A stretch of DNA of 64,000 nt from Salinibacterium xinjiangense. GTDB taxonomy: Bacteria > Actinomycetota > Actinomycetes > Actinomycetales > Microbacteriaceae. The first letter of the stretch is position 1. The number at the start of each line of letters is the position of its first letter. Location: the NCBI RefSeq assembly GCF_014645015.1, contig NZ_BMLC01000005.1:1-64000 (forward strand), written 5' to 3'. A model generated the notes under the pieces. That model had not been told where the DNA came from. It ran no database searches and was given only the letters and a program-made list of their open reading frames with translations. Below, piece after piece: positions 46,409 to 54,950 of the stretch. The position numbers were made by a program, and so were the translations under genes.

Positions 46409-47404
46409 CTAGAAGATGCGCACAGCCACCTCGGCTGGAGCCTCGAGCAGTCGTTCGATCTCGTCATCCAGCCGAACCAGCGTGAGCGAGGCACCCGCCA
46501 TATCGAGAGACGTGCAGTACTCACCGACATAGCTTCGCCCCACTGTGATTCCCTGGGCTGCGAGCTTTTCGTGGGCGATTCCGTACAGGATATACAGCTC
46601 ACTGGTGGGGGTTCCTCCGAGACCGTTAATCATCAGCGCCACCCGGTCGCCGCTGGCGAAAGGAAGGTCAGGAACGACAGCTCCCAGCAGCTCATCGATG
46701 ATCTCGTTGGCCGGCATCCACTTGGCCCGTCGTCGTCCGGGTTCTCCGTGGATTCCCACCCCGATCTCGATCTCGTCGTCGGCCAGTTCGAACAGCGGCG
46801 AACCCTTGGACGGGGGTGTGCATGCGGTCAGAGCGATGCCCATCGTGCGGGTGACAGAGTTGACTTTTTCGCCGATCCGGACCAACTCGTCGAGGTCCGC
46901 TCCGGTTTCAGCGGCTGCGCCGACGGCTTTCATCACGAAGAAGTTTCCGGCCACCCCGCGGCGTCCAACCGTGTAGGTGGAGTCCTCGACCGACACATCG
47001 TCATTGATGAACAGCGTTTTCACCTTCACGCCGTCGGCTTCACTCATTTCCTGGGCCATATCGAACGCCATCCGGTCGCCGGTGTAGTTGTTCACCAGCA
47101 GCAAAACGCCCTTGGGGGAGGCCAGCAACTTCGTCGTCTCGTAGACGTAGTCCATCGGCGGTGCGGCAAAGATGTCACCAGGGCAGGCTGCGTCGAGCAT
47201 TCCCTTACCCACGGTCATCACATGGGCCGGCTCGTGGCCGGAGCCCGACCCCTGGATGATTGTCACCTTGTCGTCCCGAGGCGAATCGATGCGGTGGATG
47301 AGGTTGTACTTCGGAACGTAGACAAGGGTTGCCGGGTTTGCGAGTGCAATACCTTTCAACATCTCGGGAACGAATTGCTGCGGGTCGTTGATGAACTTTT
47401 TCAT
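46409..47404 (-). CDS. dhaK: Dihydroxyacetone kinase subunit DhaK-like
   Basis: A 331-residue ketose-binding kinase subunit. The nucleotide-independent substrate site is visible: GSGSGHEPAHVMTVG (H57, H61), and H219 in GVGIHGEPGRRR corresponds to the histidine that binds the substrate carbonyl covalently. ATG 47404 was chosen, since upstream extension lacks similarity. DhaL follows as a separate gene on the upstream side, and no DhaM phosphocarrier is present. Related split kinases use dihydroxyacetone or tetrose ketoses such as erythrulose. The aldolase and dehydrogenases beside it suit a ketose pathway. Confidence 0.88.
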   Translation of the reverse strand: MKKFINDPQQFVPEMLKGIALANPATLVYVPKYNLIHRIDSPRDDKVTIIQGSGSGHEPAHVMTVGKGMLDAACPGDIFAAPPMDYVYETTKLLASPKGVLLLVNNYTGDRMAFDMAQEMSEADGVKVKTLFINDDVSVEDSTYTVGRRGVAGNFFVMKAVGAAAETGADLDELVRIGEKVNSVTRTMGIALTACTPPSKGSPLFELADDEIEIGVGIHGEPGRRRAKWMPANEIIDELLGAVVPDLPFASGDRVALMINGLGGTPTSELYILYGIAHEKLAAQGITVGRSYVGEYCTSLDMAGASLTLVRLDDEIERLLEAPAEVAVRIF

Positions 47405-47453
47405 TGACTTCTCCAATTGGCGGGTGGTGAGATGGAAAATCTTGAGGGGTGCC

Positions 47454-48098
47454 TCACACGGGTTGGCGGCTACTCCAGGTTTCTGCAAGCCGTTCGGCCA
47501 ATACTGCGACGGCGAGCGCTCCTGCATCTGCAGACCCGATACTGCGTTCGCCGCTGTAGCTGGCCCGCCCGCGCCTCGCCTGCATTGTGCTCGTATGTTC
47601 GGCAGCGGCGCGAGCCGCCGTCGCCATTGCCCGCACAGAATCCTCCACGGACTCGCCGGCATCGTGCGCCCGCTCCAGGGCGTCTACGGCAGGCGCGAGT
47701 GCGTCGAGCAGCGTCTTGTCACCGATATCCGAGTTTCCCCGTTTCTTGATGCCTTCGATACTCGAGCGCAGTGCGGTAACGACATCGCCGACCGCCACGT
47801 TTTCCATGCCCTTGAGCTGAGTCCCCGCCCGCAAGAAGGCGGTTCCCCAGATCGGCCCGGACGTGCCCCCGATTCGACTCGTGATTTCGATGGCCACCTT
47901 CAACAGGAACGTGCCCGAATCTTCACGGTCGAACTGGTCCCAGTTCGCAAGCACCTGCTCGAAACCGCGGGCAAGGGAAAATCCGAAATCCCCATCGCCG
48001 ACGACCGAGTCGAGATCTCCGAAATATTTCTCATTCTCGACGCAGGTCGTCGCGATCGTGCGGACGACGAATTCGGTCGTGTCAAGACTGCTGCTCAT
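47454..48098 (-). CDS. dhaL: Dihydroxyacetone kinase subunit DhaL-like
   Basis: A 214-residue all-helical nucleotide-binding subunit. Magnesium ligands D30, D35 and D37 are present in LDSVVGDGDFGFSLARG; the usual GDGDHG histidine is phenylalanine. GGTSGPIWGTAFLR and NSDIGDKTLLDALAPAVDAL are the other conserved blocks. The C-terminus RASYSGERSIGSADAGALAV is standard. It overlaps the HAD gene by four bases and precedes dhaK by 49 bases. It transfers phosphate from nucleotide to the ketose held by DhaK. Confidence 0.88.
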   Translation of the reverse strand: MSSSLDTTEFVVRTIATTCVENEKYFGDLDSVVGDGDFGFSLARGFEQVLANWDQFDREDSGTFLLKVAIEITSRIGGTSGPIWGTAFLRAGTQLKGMENVAVGDVVTALRSSIEGIKKRGNSDIGDKTLLDALAPAVDALERAHDAGESVEDSVRAMATAARAAAEHTSTMQARRGRASYSGERSIGSADAGALAVAVLAERLAETWSSRQPV

Positions 48099-48922
48099 AG
48101 CTGTTTCCTCTCGTGTCCATCGGAGCGTTCCGGTTCGAAGGCACCAGGTGATGCTCCCGCCAGAACTGCATCGATGTCTGAAATTGTGATGTAGGCCTGT
48201 GGATGCACCCCGGCGGCGTCAACCAGCACAGCGGTGACTTCGCCATCGGGTTCACCAAGGGAAGTGACAACGAGGGATGCGCCGGCGAAATCTTCCTCAC
48301 GCGTGTAGCCGCTGACCGTGACGACAGTCGAGATCCCGGCTGCGAGTGCGGCCCGGAGCCCATTGGCGCTGTCTTCGATGACAACCGCATCGTCGGCAGT
48401 AATGCCGAGTTGATCAAGGGCGAGCAGATAAATGTCCGGTGCCGGCTTTTTTGCCGCGACCGAGTCGCCGGCAAAAATACGAAATTCCTGAGCAGTGGTT
48501 GTACCGACCACGTGTGTGAGCACTGCCCGGACGGATGCTTCCGCTGAGGTCGAGGCGATCGCCAGGGTGTAGCCCGCCGCAAGCGCTTCGTTCACAATCC
48601 GCGGAATACCCGGCCGTGCCGGGAGCGCCCCGGATGCGACGAGGCCAGTGTAAATTTCCGTCTTGCGCCGATGCCACTCTGCGACGAGTGCGGCCTGCCC
48701 CGCGGCATCCGTTGGCAAGCTGGCCAGGGAGACCAGGTCAGCGGTCAGCACGCTCGCCATCCGTTCCTTGCCCCCACCGATCAGCACTTTTTGGGCGTAA
48801 TCCGCATCGCTCCACTCCACCGGAATACCGAATTCCTTGAAGGTCTGGTTGAAGGCGGGAAGGTGCCCGAAACGCTCGGTGTCTGCGAGCACACCATCGC
48901 AGTCGAAAATCAGGGCAGGCAT
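48095..48922 (-). CDS. HAD-family phosphatase, CbbY/PGMB-like
   Basis: A 275-residue haloacid-dehalogenase-fold enzyme. The nucleophile and acid are D7 and D9 (LIFDCDGVLADTE). Motif II is in LAIASTSAEASV, motif III/IV in KKPAPDIYLLALDQLG and VVIEDSANGLRAALAAG. The N-terminal cap resembles CbbY and beta-phosphoglucomutase types. ATG 48922 begins one base after the aldolase stop, so the two are coupled. The last 30 residues are an unusual hydrophilic extension. It probably dephosphorylates or mutates a sugar phosphate from the aldolase-kinase pathway. Confidence 0.88.
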   Translation of the reverse strand: MPALIFDCDGVLADTERFGHLPAFNQTFKEFGIPVEWSDADYAQKVLIGGGKERMASVLTADLVSLASLPTDAAGQAALVAEWHRRKTEIYTGLVASGALPARPGIPRIVNEALAAGYTLAIASTSAEASVRAVLTHVVGTTTAQEFRIFAGDSVAAKKPAPDIYLLALDQLGITADDAVVIEDSANGLRAALAAGISTVVTVSGYTREEDFAGASLVVTSLGEPDGEVTAVLVDAAGVHPQAYITISDIDAVLAGASPGAFEPERSDGHERKQL

Positions 48923-48923
48923 C

Positions 48924-49784
48924 TCACCACGCCTTCCCGGCGCTGCCAAAGGTTGCTGCAAGCGCTGTTGTCATTTCCCTGACATCACTGGACACCGCGG
49001 CGAAGACAGTCGGCGGATCCCACTTGCCCGCGGCCCCTGATTTCTGCGTGTGTGACAGTGAGGACTGTAGGTAGAGCATCTTGAGTGCTGTCGAGATATT
49101 GACCTTCGCACAGCCACGGCTGATGAGGTCGCGAAACTGGTCATCAGTCATTCCGCTGCCCCCGTGTAACGCGATCGGCACAGGTTCGGCTCCAACCAGG
49201 GCCGTCACGCGGTCGAAATCGAGTACCGGCTCGGAGGCGTACACGCCATGTGCATTACCGATCGATGGTGCGAACACATCCACCCCGGTTCGGCGGATGA
49301 AGTCGAGCGAGACCTCAAGGGTCTGGCGTGCTCCGACCTCGTCAGAACCATGGCCGTCTTCGACTCCGGTAATGGCCTCGATTTCCCCTTCGACGTGAGC
49401 GCCATGGGCGCGAGCTTCAGCCACAACCTCAATCGTCTGCCGCAGATTTTCCTCCACCGGCAACTGGGACGCATCGAAGAGCACCGAGTTCCAGCCGAGA
49501 TCGAGACATTGGGTGATTACCGCACGATCCGGGCAGTGATCGAGGTGAAGAGTGACGGGAACGTCGACGTGCTCGGTCATGCTTTTCCACATCGCGAACA
49601 GCACCGGAGCGCCTATCGACTTCACGGTCTTGACCGAGGTCTGAACGATCAGTGGAGATCTCGCCTCCATCGCGCCCGCGAGCACCGATTGCAGGGTGAG
49701 ATCGTTCAGGATGTTGATTGCTGGCACGCCGTACCGCTCGCCAAAAGCCCGATCAACAATCTCCTTGAGTGAGACGACACCCAC
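48924..49784 (-). CDS. Class II aldolase (ketose-bisphosphate type)
   Basis: A 286-residue zinc aldolase of the FbaA/GatY family. HLDHCPD holds the catalytic D82 and zinc H83, and further zinc histidines are likely in SIGNAHGVY and ALHGGSGM. VNISTALKM is the phosphate-binding end. An E-rich loop (HVEGEIEAITGVEDG) is typical of the family. First gene of the aldolase-HAD-dhaL-dhaK run on the minus strand. Its natural reaction is cleavage of a ketose phosphate into a three-carbon phosphate and an aldehyde. Confidence 0.9.
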   Translation of the reverse strand: MGVVSLKEIVDRAFGERYGVPAINILNDLTLQSVLAGAMEARSPLIVQTSVKTVKSIGAPVLFAMWKSMTEHVDVPVTLHLDHCPDRAVITQCLDLGWNSVLFDASQLPVEENLRQTIEVVAEARAHGAHVEGEIEAITGVEDGHGSDEVGARQTLEVSLDFIRRTGVDVFAPSIGNAHGVYASEPVLDFDRVTALVGAEPVPIALHGGSGMTDDQFRDLISRGCAKVNISTALKMLYLQSSLSHTQKSGAAGKWDPPTVFAAVSSDVREMTTALAATFGSAGKAW

Positions 49785-49815
49785 ATTGGCCTCCGTAATT
49801 TGCGTACTTCCGAAC

Positions 49816-50673
49816 CTAGATCGCAGCTCGGACAGCGGCTATGGGGAGTTTCCCTACTGGATCCCCCGGATCGCCTCGGATGATACGAGCCGCAACTTCC
49901 GCCCGGCTGCGTGCGCCGGACTTGCGAAGAATTGTGCCGACGTGCTTCTCGACTGTCTTCGCTGAAATCCCGAGTTCCCGCGCGATGAGTTTGTCGGGCC
50001 AACCGCGCTCGAGGAATGTGGTCACCTGGAGTTCGCGGGTTGTCAGGCCCGGTATCTGCGCGGCTGTCGGCACGTTGAGTACGCGCGAATTCGCTATTGC
50101 AACCGCGGCATGAATTGCAAATAGCTCGAGAAGCTGCACGTCATCGGTATCAAAGCGACGGGAGGGGGCATCCCCGAACACGACACAGGCCCCGACGATG
50201 GCGGGTCCGAGACGAATTGGCACGCCGATAACCGCGCGGGAATATCGGAGGTCACTCGGTTGGATGTGGCCTCCGGGCACCAGCGAATACTGGTCAAATC
50301 CAATCGGCCCGCCCGCTCGCACGACGGCTCCGGTAACGCCCTCGTCAAGGGGGAAGACCTCGCCTGACCGGCATCCGACGTCGAGGTCCACTTCCTTGCG
50401 GTAGTGCCCCGCAGTGGCGTCGATCGTGCAGATCGATCCACTGTGACAGTGCAGCAACTCGACAGCATTGCGAAGGATGCGGCGCAAAAGCGGTTCGAGT
50501 GCAAACTCCCCGGCCAGATCATTCGCCAGCAGCGACAGGGTGGCAAGCTGACTGACTGGCTGAGGAGACTGTCCAATCCGAGCGTTATTGCCGAGAATCC
50601 GGGTGACTGCGGTGTGGTTGGTAGCCGCACCGGTGCCCTGGATCGGGTCTGATGCAAGCGACGAAATAGTCAT
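49816..50673 (-). CDS. GAF-domain LuxR-family regulator
   Basis: A 285-residue transcription factor. A GAF sensor occupies residues about 45-195 (LLRRILRNAVELLHCHSGSI, VPIRLGPAIVGACVVFGD). The C-terminal LuxR HTH is LTTRELQVTTFLERGWPDKL followed by ISAKTVEKHVGTILRK. ATG 50673 was chosen because AGGAAG lies seven bases upstream; an earlier ATG lacks a site. It lies 31 bases upstream of the aldolase operon on the same strand, so it likely activates it, and no receiver domain suggests direct sensing of a small molecule. Confidence 0.88.
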   Translation of the reverse strand: MTISSLASDPIQGTGAATNHTAVTRILGNNARIGQSPQPVSQLATLSLLANDLAGEFALEPLLRRILRNAVELLHCHSGSICTIDATAGHYRKEVDLDVGCRSGEVFPLDEGVTGAVVRAGGPIGFDQYSLVPGGHIQPSDLRYSRAVIGVPIRLGPAIVGACVVFGDAPSRRFDTDDVQLLELFAIHAAVAIANSRVLNVPTAAQIPGLTTRELQVTTFLERGWPDKLIARELGISAKTVEKHVGTILRKSGARSRAEVAARIIRGDPGDPVGKLPIAAVRAAI

Positions 50674-51026
50674 CGATATCTTCCTGCCTCGCGCCGGTGC
50701 GAAGTCCTTTTCCATCCTGTCCCAGACCGCGCCGAGGTGCGAGGGTTTCGGCTGTATTCACGGAGACATCAAGGAAAGGTGACATTCAGGCTTCACATTT
50801 CCCGCAGGGGACGTCCTGGGTGTCAAAGCTCACATCCGATCCCGAACCACCACACTTTTCATTGCCGCTGGCAGGGCCCAGTGATCAGCTAATACCTGGG
50901 CCGCGACGATCGATCTGGTCGATTGGCCCGCAACTAGGTGCCCTCGTGCACCCGGTTTCGTGTGGCCTCTACCGGTGATGCTGAACAGCCTCACCTGGGG
51001 TTTTATGCCGTCCGCATAGACCGTTT
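50674..51026. other. No supported gene
   Basis: About 350 bases between the LuxR gene start and an esterase remnant. It should hold the LuxR promoter, but no convincing boxes were found. Confidence 0.4.
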
Positions 51027-51325
51027 CTACGACATCAGCTGAGACCTGATGTTCCGCCCCGGGGTCAGAATGCCGTTGCGTTGCGCGAAATACTCCGCAG
51101 TCGCTGGTGCTGAGAGCATCCCGCCACCGCGGAGTGGTCCCCAGCGCCTGGCGGATTGGCCGCTGTATTTGACGAAAAAATCGCTGGTGCCGTGGAACAT
51201 GGTGACGGCCATTGGCGTGGATTCGTATCGGCCGCCGATGAAGTGTGCCGCGTCAGCTTGCGTTGCCGAGATCAGGCCGGCTCCGGCGATTTTGACCGGT
51301 CCAAGTGACTCTCGCCTCCGAGACG
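51027..51325 (-). pseudogene. PHB-depolymerase-like esterase fragment
   Basis: The frame reads GGRYESTPMAVTMFHGTSDF then FVKYSGQSARRWGPLRGG and ATAEYFAQRNGI. The FHG.SD...Y.G block is the segment before the catalytic acid in LpqC/PHB-depolymerase esterases. No nucleophile motif remains. It directly abuts att repeat 3, as though the gene was cut by element insertion or excision. Confidence 0.45.
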
Positions 51326-51618
51326 AATCAGCCAACACTTACCCAACACTTTGACCCCGAAATACCCCGAAATGCTCGGTAATCACCAGACCCGGTCTCT
51401 GCCAAAAATGCCTGAACTCCCGCATAATTCCGGGGTTTTCGGCATTGTTCGGTAGCTGGCAGAGTCCACGATTGTGAGTCAGGGGGTCGCAGGTTCAAAT
51501 CCTGTCAGCCTGACAATGTGCCCCGGATTTCTGCGGAAGTTCGGGGCTTTTTCATTGTGTTTTTCAGGTTCAGGGCTAAAACGCCGCATTTTGCTAACAC
51601 TTCGAATTCCCGAGCGAT
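51326..51618 (+). repeat. Attachment-site-like repeat, copy 3 (both arms)
   Basis: It matches copy 1 along about 290 bp. The left arm CCAACACTTA-CCCAACACTT is at 51332-51351. The core at 51480-51515 differs from copy 1 at one position (GCCTGACA for GCCCGACA). A right-arm sequence (GCTAACACTTCGAATTCCCG) ends near 51612. It marks the right border of the second cassette. Confidence 0.75.
51520..51552 (+). terminator. Rho-independent terminator inside att repeat 3
   Basis: GCCCCG pairs with CGGGGC across the same loop as in repeat 1, followed by TTTTT. It lies directly after the tRNA-like core. Confidence 0.6.
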
Positions 51619-51951
51619 CAAGGTCGTGAATTAACCGCGCCTCGCGGGTGACCCTTCAGCGGCAGAAACGAGTTCTCGCTCGAGGCTGATACTCGCCTCA
51701 ACCGCAATCGCGGCCTAAACAAACCAGTAACCGAAACCGTCAGCAGTCCCACCCGACAGCAGTCCACGACTGAAGCGAGCCCTATGCAACCGGTCGATGC
51801 CGCACCGCCAAGCGATCGCAAGTTTCGGGAAAAGCTATGGCGTCCTCGACGACGTGTAGAACTCAGGCAATGAAGAGCGTTAGTGGATCTTTGACGCCGG
51901 AACCGTTCCGGATCTCCGCCACGCCCTGAAACGGCTACTCGATCCGCGGTT
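51619..51951. other. No supported gene
   Basis: About 330 bases between att repeat 3 and the small membrane protein. Only short conflicting frames are seen. Confidence 0.45.
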
Positions 51952-52095
51952 TCACGTGAAGAGGCTCACACCACCTGGGCCGACCAGCAGTCCCACGACG
52001 ATGAGCACAATACCCCAGAGAACTTGGCGTCGAACTAGCGCGACAATACCTGAAATGATGAGGATTGCCGCAATGACCCAGAGAATTGTTGCCAT
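51952..52095 (-). CDS. GPGG-motif small membrane protein
   Basis: A 47-residue protein: MATILWVIAAILIISGIVAL, a short basic turn (VRRQ), then a second hydrophobic stretch (ILWGI-like to VVGLLVGPGG) and the end VSLFT. Two membrane helices with the GPGG motif match a small-protein family common in Microbacteriaceae and relatives. ATG 52095 has GGAGCA upstream. Function unknown. Easily missed because of its size. Confidence 0.8.
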   Translation of the reverse strand: MATILWVIAAILIISGIVALVRRQVLWGIVLIVVGLLVGPGGVSLFT

Positions 52096-52283
52096 GGTGT
52101 TGCTCCATTTCATTCAGCGCCGACGGGCCGTACGCCCACAGCGGTTTTCGGTCTGTTGAAGCGAACGTACCCCCTTCCCGGTCTCTGACCACTGTGTTTT
52201 ATCCAGAATTTCGTGGTGGTGGGAGGGATTGGTGTCGGTTTGATTGACTTTTGGTTTGCGAAGATTTCGGTTCTCACGAAGGG

Positions 52284-52631
52284 ATGATCAGTCTGCCGAA
52301 AGCTTTTCCTTTGGAGTTCCGTCGCGACGTGGTTGCGGTCGCTCGGAAGAATGGCGCCCCGATCGCCCGAGTGGCGAAGGACTTCGGGATCTCCGAATGG
52401 TGTTTGCAACGCTGGTTGAAACTGGTCGATTTCGAGGACGGCAACCGGCCCGGGGTGACGCAGGCTGATGCGGCCGAGCTGCGGGAGGTAAAGAAACGGA
52501 TCCGGCTGCTGGAGCAGGAGAACGAGATTCTCCGCCGGGCGGCCGCATATTGGTCGCAGGCGTCGCTCCCAAAATGGGGTTCCCGCTGGTCCTCGAACTG
52601 GCCGCCGACCGGAAGATTCCGGTCGCGGTGA
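52284..52631 (+). CDS. IS3-family transposase, OrfA
   Basis: A 115-residue subunit starting MISLPKAFPLEFRRDVVAVA. The HTH lies in IARVAKDFGISEWCLQRWLK, and the zipper helix is ELREVKKRIRLLEQENEILR. ATG 52284 has GAAGGG upstream. The downstream OrfB frame is -1 relative to it, entered at the heptamer at 52568. Confidence 0.8.
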   Translation: MISLPKAFPLEFRRDVVAVARKNGAPIARVAKDFGISEWCLQRWLKLVDFEDGNRPGVTQADAAELREVKKRIRLLEQENEILRRAAAYWSQASLPKWGSRWSSNWPPTGRFRSR

Positions 52632-53452
52632 CCTGCCGGGTGTTGGGCTTCTCCAGACAGGCGTTTTTCGTCTGGCGGAGGAATCCGGGGTCGCGACGCG
52701 ACTGGGACAACGCCCACCTGATCAATGCGGCCCTCGCCATTCATGGCGATGAGCCCGGCTTCGGGCATCGGTTCATCGCTGACGAGATCGAGGCGGAGTC
52801 TGGCATTGCGGCGTCGGAGCGGCGTGTGTGGCGGCTGTGCTCGCAGCAGCGGATCTGGTCGCGCTTCTCGAAGAAACGCGGCCTGAATCGCAAAGCCGGC
52901 CCTCCTGTCCGTGACGACCTCGTGCAACGCGACTTCACCGCGCAGCGTGCGAATCAGTTGTAGCTGACCGACATGACCGAGCACTGGAATCCAAGCCGAC
53001 GAGGGCAAGCTGTATTTGTGCGCGATCAAGACCTGTGGTCGAACCGGATCATCGGCTACTCGATCGATTCGAGGATGACCGCGGAGCTCGCGGTGGCGGC
53101 GGTGCGCAACGCGGTCGCCCTCCGCGATGTCGACGGAACGATCCTGCATTCGGACCGCGGATCACAATTTCAGTTCAGGATGTTTGTCGAGTTGCTCCGC
53201 CAGGAGGGCATCGCCGGATTGATGGGACGGGTCGGCGCGTGTGGTGACAACGCCGCGATGGAGTTGTTCTTCGCCCTGCTGCAGAAGAACGTCCCCAAAA
53301 AGAGGAAATGGCGCACCCCGCAGGAACTTCGGCTCGCGATGGTGACCTGGATCGGGCGAATCTATCACCGTCGGCGCCGCCAACGTGGACTCGGCACGTT
53401 CACCCCGATCGAGTTCGAGATAATCAATTCACAAGCCGGTCACGCGGCCTGA
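52550..53452 (+). pseudogene. IS3-family OrfB, interrupted
   Basis: The frame opens with PLVLELAADRKIPVAVTCRV and runs to NQL, then an in-frame TAG (52962-52964) replaces the tryptophan of the usual LWLTDITEH. LTDMTEHW follows, and the next 20 codons are out of frame. Similarity then resumes at LWSNRIIGYSIDSRM with HSDRGSQFQF, ACGDNAAMELFFALLQKNV and a normal end. Catalytic residues are all recognisable but cannot be in one product. Confidence 0.85.
52568..52574 (+). promoter_or_regulatory. Programmed -1 frameshift heptamer
   Basis: C CCA AAA in the OrfA frame, at the point where the OrfB frame is open. It is the same C CCA AAR design as in the IS at 4150. Confidence 0.6.
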
Positions 53453-53486
53453 AAACCCCAAACAGGACGAGTCAACCAAACCGACA

Positions 53487-53825
53487 GCAGACCCCTTCGG
53501 ATGCGATCGGCCGGGCATCGTGGTCACCTGGTTGACATAGTCATTCCGATCGGTTGCGAGGCATTTGAGTAGTCACACCACGTCGGGTGCAAAACGAAGA
53601 GGGTCCTCGAAGCGAAGCCCCGAAAAGATGCCAGCGCTGTTCAATTCAGAGAACACCAACGAGCACCGACCAATTATCAGAAACCCGCCGAGCACACTCA
53701 GGGCGCTGTCTGTCCTGATGAACTGACCTTCGCCAGACGGAAATGTTGCCGGGATTACGGGCGACTATATGCGCGAGCTGCCACCTCAGGGCCATCCACC
53801 AACGGACTGGCTGAACCCCACCCCG
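53487..53825. other. No supported gene
   Basis: About 340 bases between the IS and the BlaI operator. No family or RNA recognised. Confidence 0.45.
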
Positions 53826-53841
53826 CTACTATGAACGGTAG
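53826..53841 (+). promoter_or_regulatory. Candidate BlaI/CopY-type operator
   Basis: CTAC-N8-GTAG (CTACTATGAACGGTAG) lies 49 bases before the BlaI-family start. BlaI/MecI/CopY repressors bind TACA/CTAC-type dyads in their own promoters. The spacing suits autoregulation. Confidence 0.5.
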
Positions 53842-53889
53842 TGGGAGCGGCCATCGCGGTCGGACACGAAGGCACAACGGAGACGGAAA

Positions 53890-54270
53890 ATGACACGCCC
53901 GCTAGGCACTCTGGAACAGTCGGTCATGGACCGTTTGTGGTCTTGGAGCCAGCCTGTGGCGGTGCGTGAAGTCCTGGAGGATCTTCGACGCGATCGAATG
54001 CTGGCGTATACAACTGTGATGACTGTCATGGACAATTTGCATCGAAATGGCGTACTGACTCCTGAAAAAGATGGGCGCGCCTATGTGTACCGTCCGGCCG
54101 TGACGCGTGAACAGTTCACCGCAGTGTTGATGGGTGATGTTCTAGCCGGCAGCGCCAACACAACGGCCACGTTCCTGCACTTCCTCGAACAAATGCCACC
54201 CGCAGAGGTGGCCAGTCTCTGTGCGGCGCTTGATGGACACGAGAAGAATGCTCCCGACCCAACACCATGA
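53890..54270 (+). CDS. BlaI/MecI/CopY-family repressor
   Basis: A 126-residue winged-helix repressor. LGTLEQSVMDRLWSWSQPVA, VREVLEDLRRDRMLAYTTVM and TVMDNLHRNGVL form the DNA-binding domain, and a C-terminal helical dimerisation part follows. The start ATG 53890 follows GGAGACGG. Its stop overlaps the start of a broken M56 peptidase gene (ATGA), the classic regulator-sensor pair. In actinobacteria such pairs respond to beta-lactams or copper. Confidence 0.9.
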   Translation: MTRPLGTLEQSVMDRLWSWSQPVAVREVLEDLRRDRMLAYTTVMTVMDNLHRNGVLTPEKDGRAYVYRPAVTREQFTAVLMGDVLAGSANTTATFLHFLEQMPPAEVASLCAALDGHEKNAPDPTP

Positions 54271-54950
54271 CTGCTCCGATCGCGGTAATTATCTTCGCCG
54301 TGCTCGGGGCTGTGCCTGGCCCGGCTCTGCCACGCCGGAGCCCGTAGCTCGAGCGGTCACCGAACATGGATATCGCGATGCGGCAGGCGGCGAGTTTTTC
54401 ATTGCTGTCGATCGTGACACTCGTCGGCCTGGCTCTCGCGCTTCCGGCGATCCCGTGGATTACGGATTTGGCATTGCTGATCGAGGCTTGTGCGATGGCC
54501 CTTCGTAAGCGGTGCTTCACCCCTGCCGGCGCCATCGTCAGTGCCGCGGGTGCCATCGCTGTTCTCGTCGTGCTCGGGGGAGTCGCCTACTGCCTGGCGT
54601 TGGGGCTGACCCGGTCGATGCGCTTGTGGAACACACGTGCAAGCCCTGAGCCTCATCGCCCGGCCGCATCATCATGACGATGCACTCGTGGTCGAGCACG
54701 AATCGGCTGCCGCTTACTGCCTGCCGGGTCGGGCTGTGGTCGACGCTCTATAGCGGGCCCTTCCCAGAGGTGACGCCGTCCATGAGGCACTCAGCACCCT
54801 CGCACGTCTGGTGGAGATGTCGGCCGATGACACCGCAGCCCGGAGCAGCGAAAGGTTGACTGCAGCTGCAGCTGCAGCGTTGATGCGGTCGGCGGAACGA
54901 GGGATGACGCCGCCCGTGGAGCCGGCGGCGGTTCCGCCGCCGGCCGCGTC
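54267..54950 (+). pseudogene. M56 (BlaR1-like) peptidase, broken
   Basis: The frame begins MTAPIAVIIFAVLGAVPGPA and stops at TAG. After a stop it continues LERSPNMDIAMRQAASFSLL and IPWITDLALLIEACAMALRK, which is the membrane part of an M56 peptidase. VQALSLIARPHHHDDALVVE and VEHESAAAYCLPGR follow in another frame. A late fragment (EALSTLARLVEMSADDTAAR) recalls the C-terminal helices. The HExxH zinc motif is not found, so an internal deletion has removed it. Without its protease, the BlaI repressor may be locked on. Confidence 0.7.

Larger units (their letters stand above)
52233..53486 (+). mobile_element. IS3-family insertion sequence, degenerate
   Basis: Ends TGTCGGTTTGATTGAC at 52233 and GTCAACCAAACCGACA at 53471-53486 are inverted repeats with one mismatch. 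OrfA is intact and carries a slippery site. OrfB has a stop codon and compensating frameshifts. It is not expected to move by its own enzyme. Confidence 0.8.
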
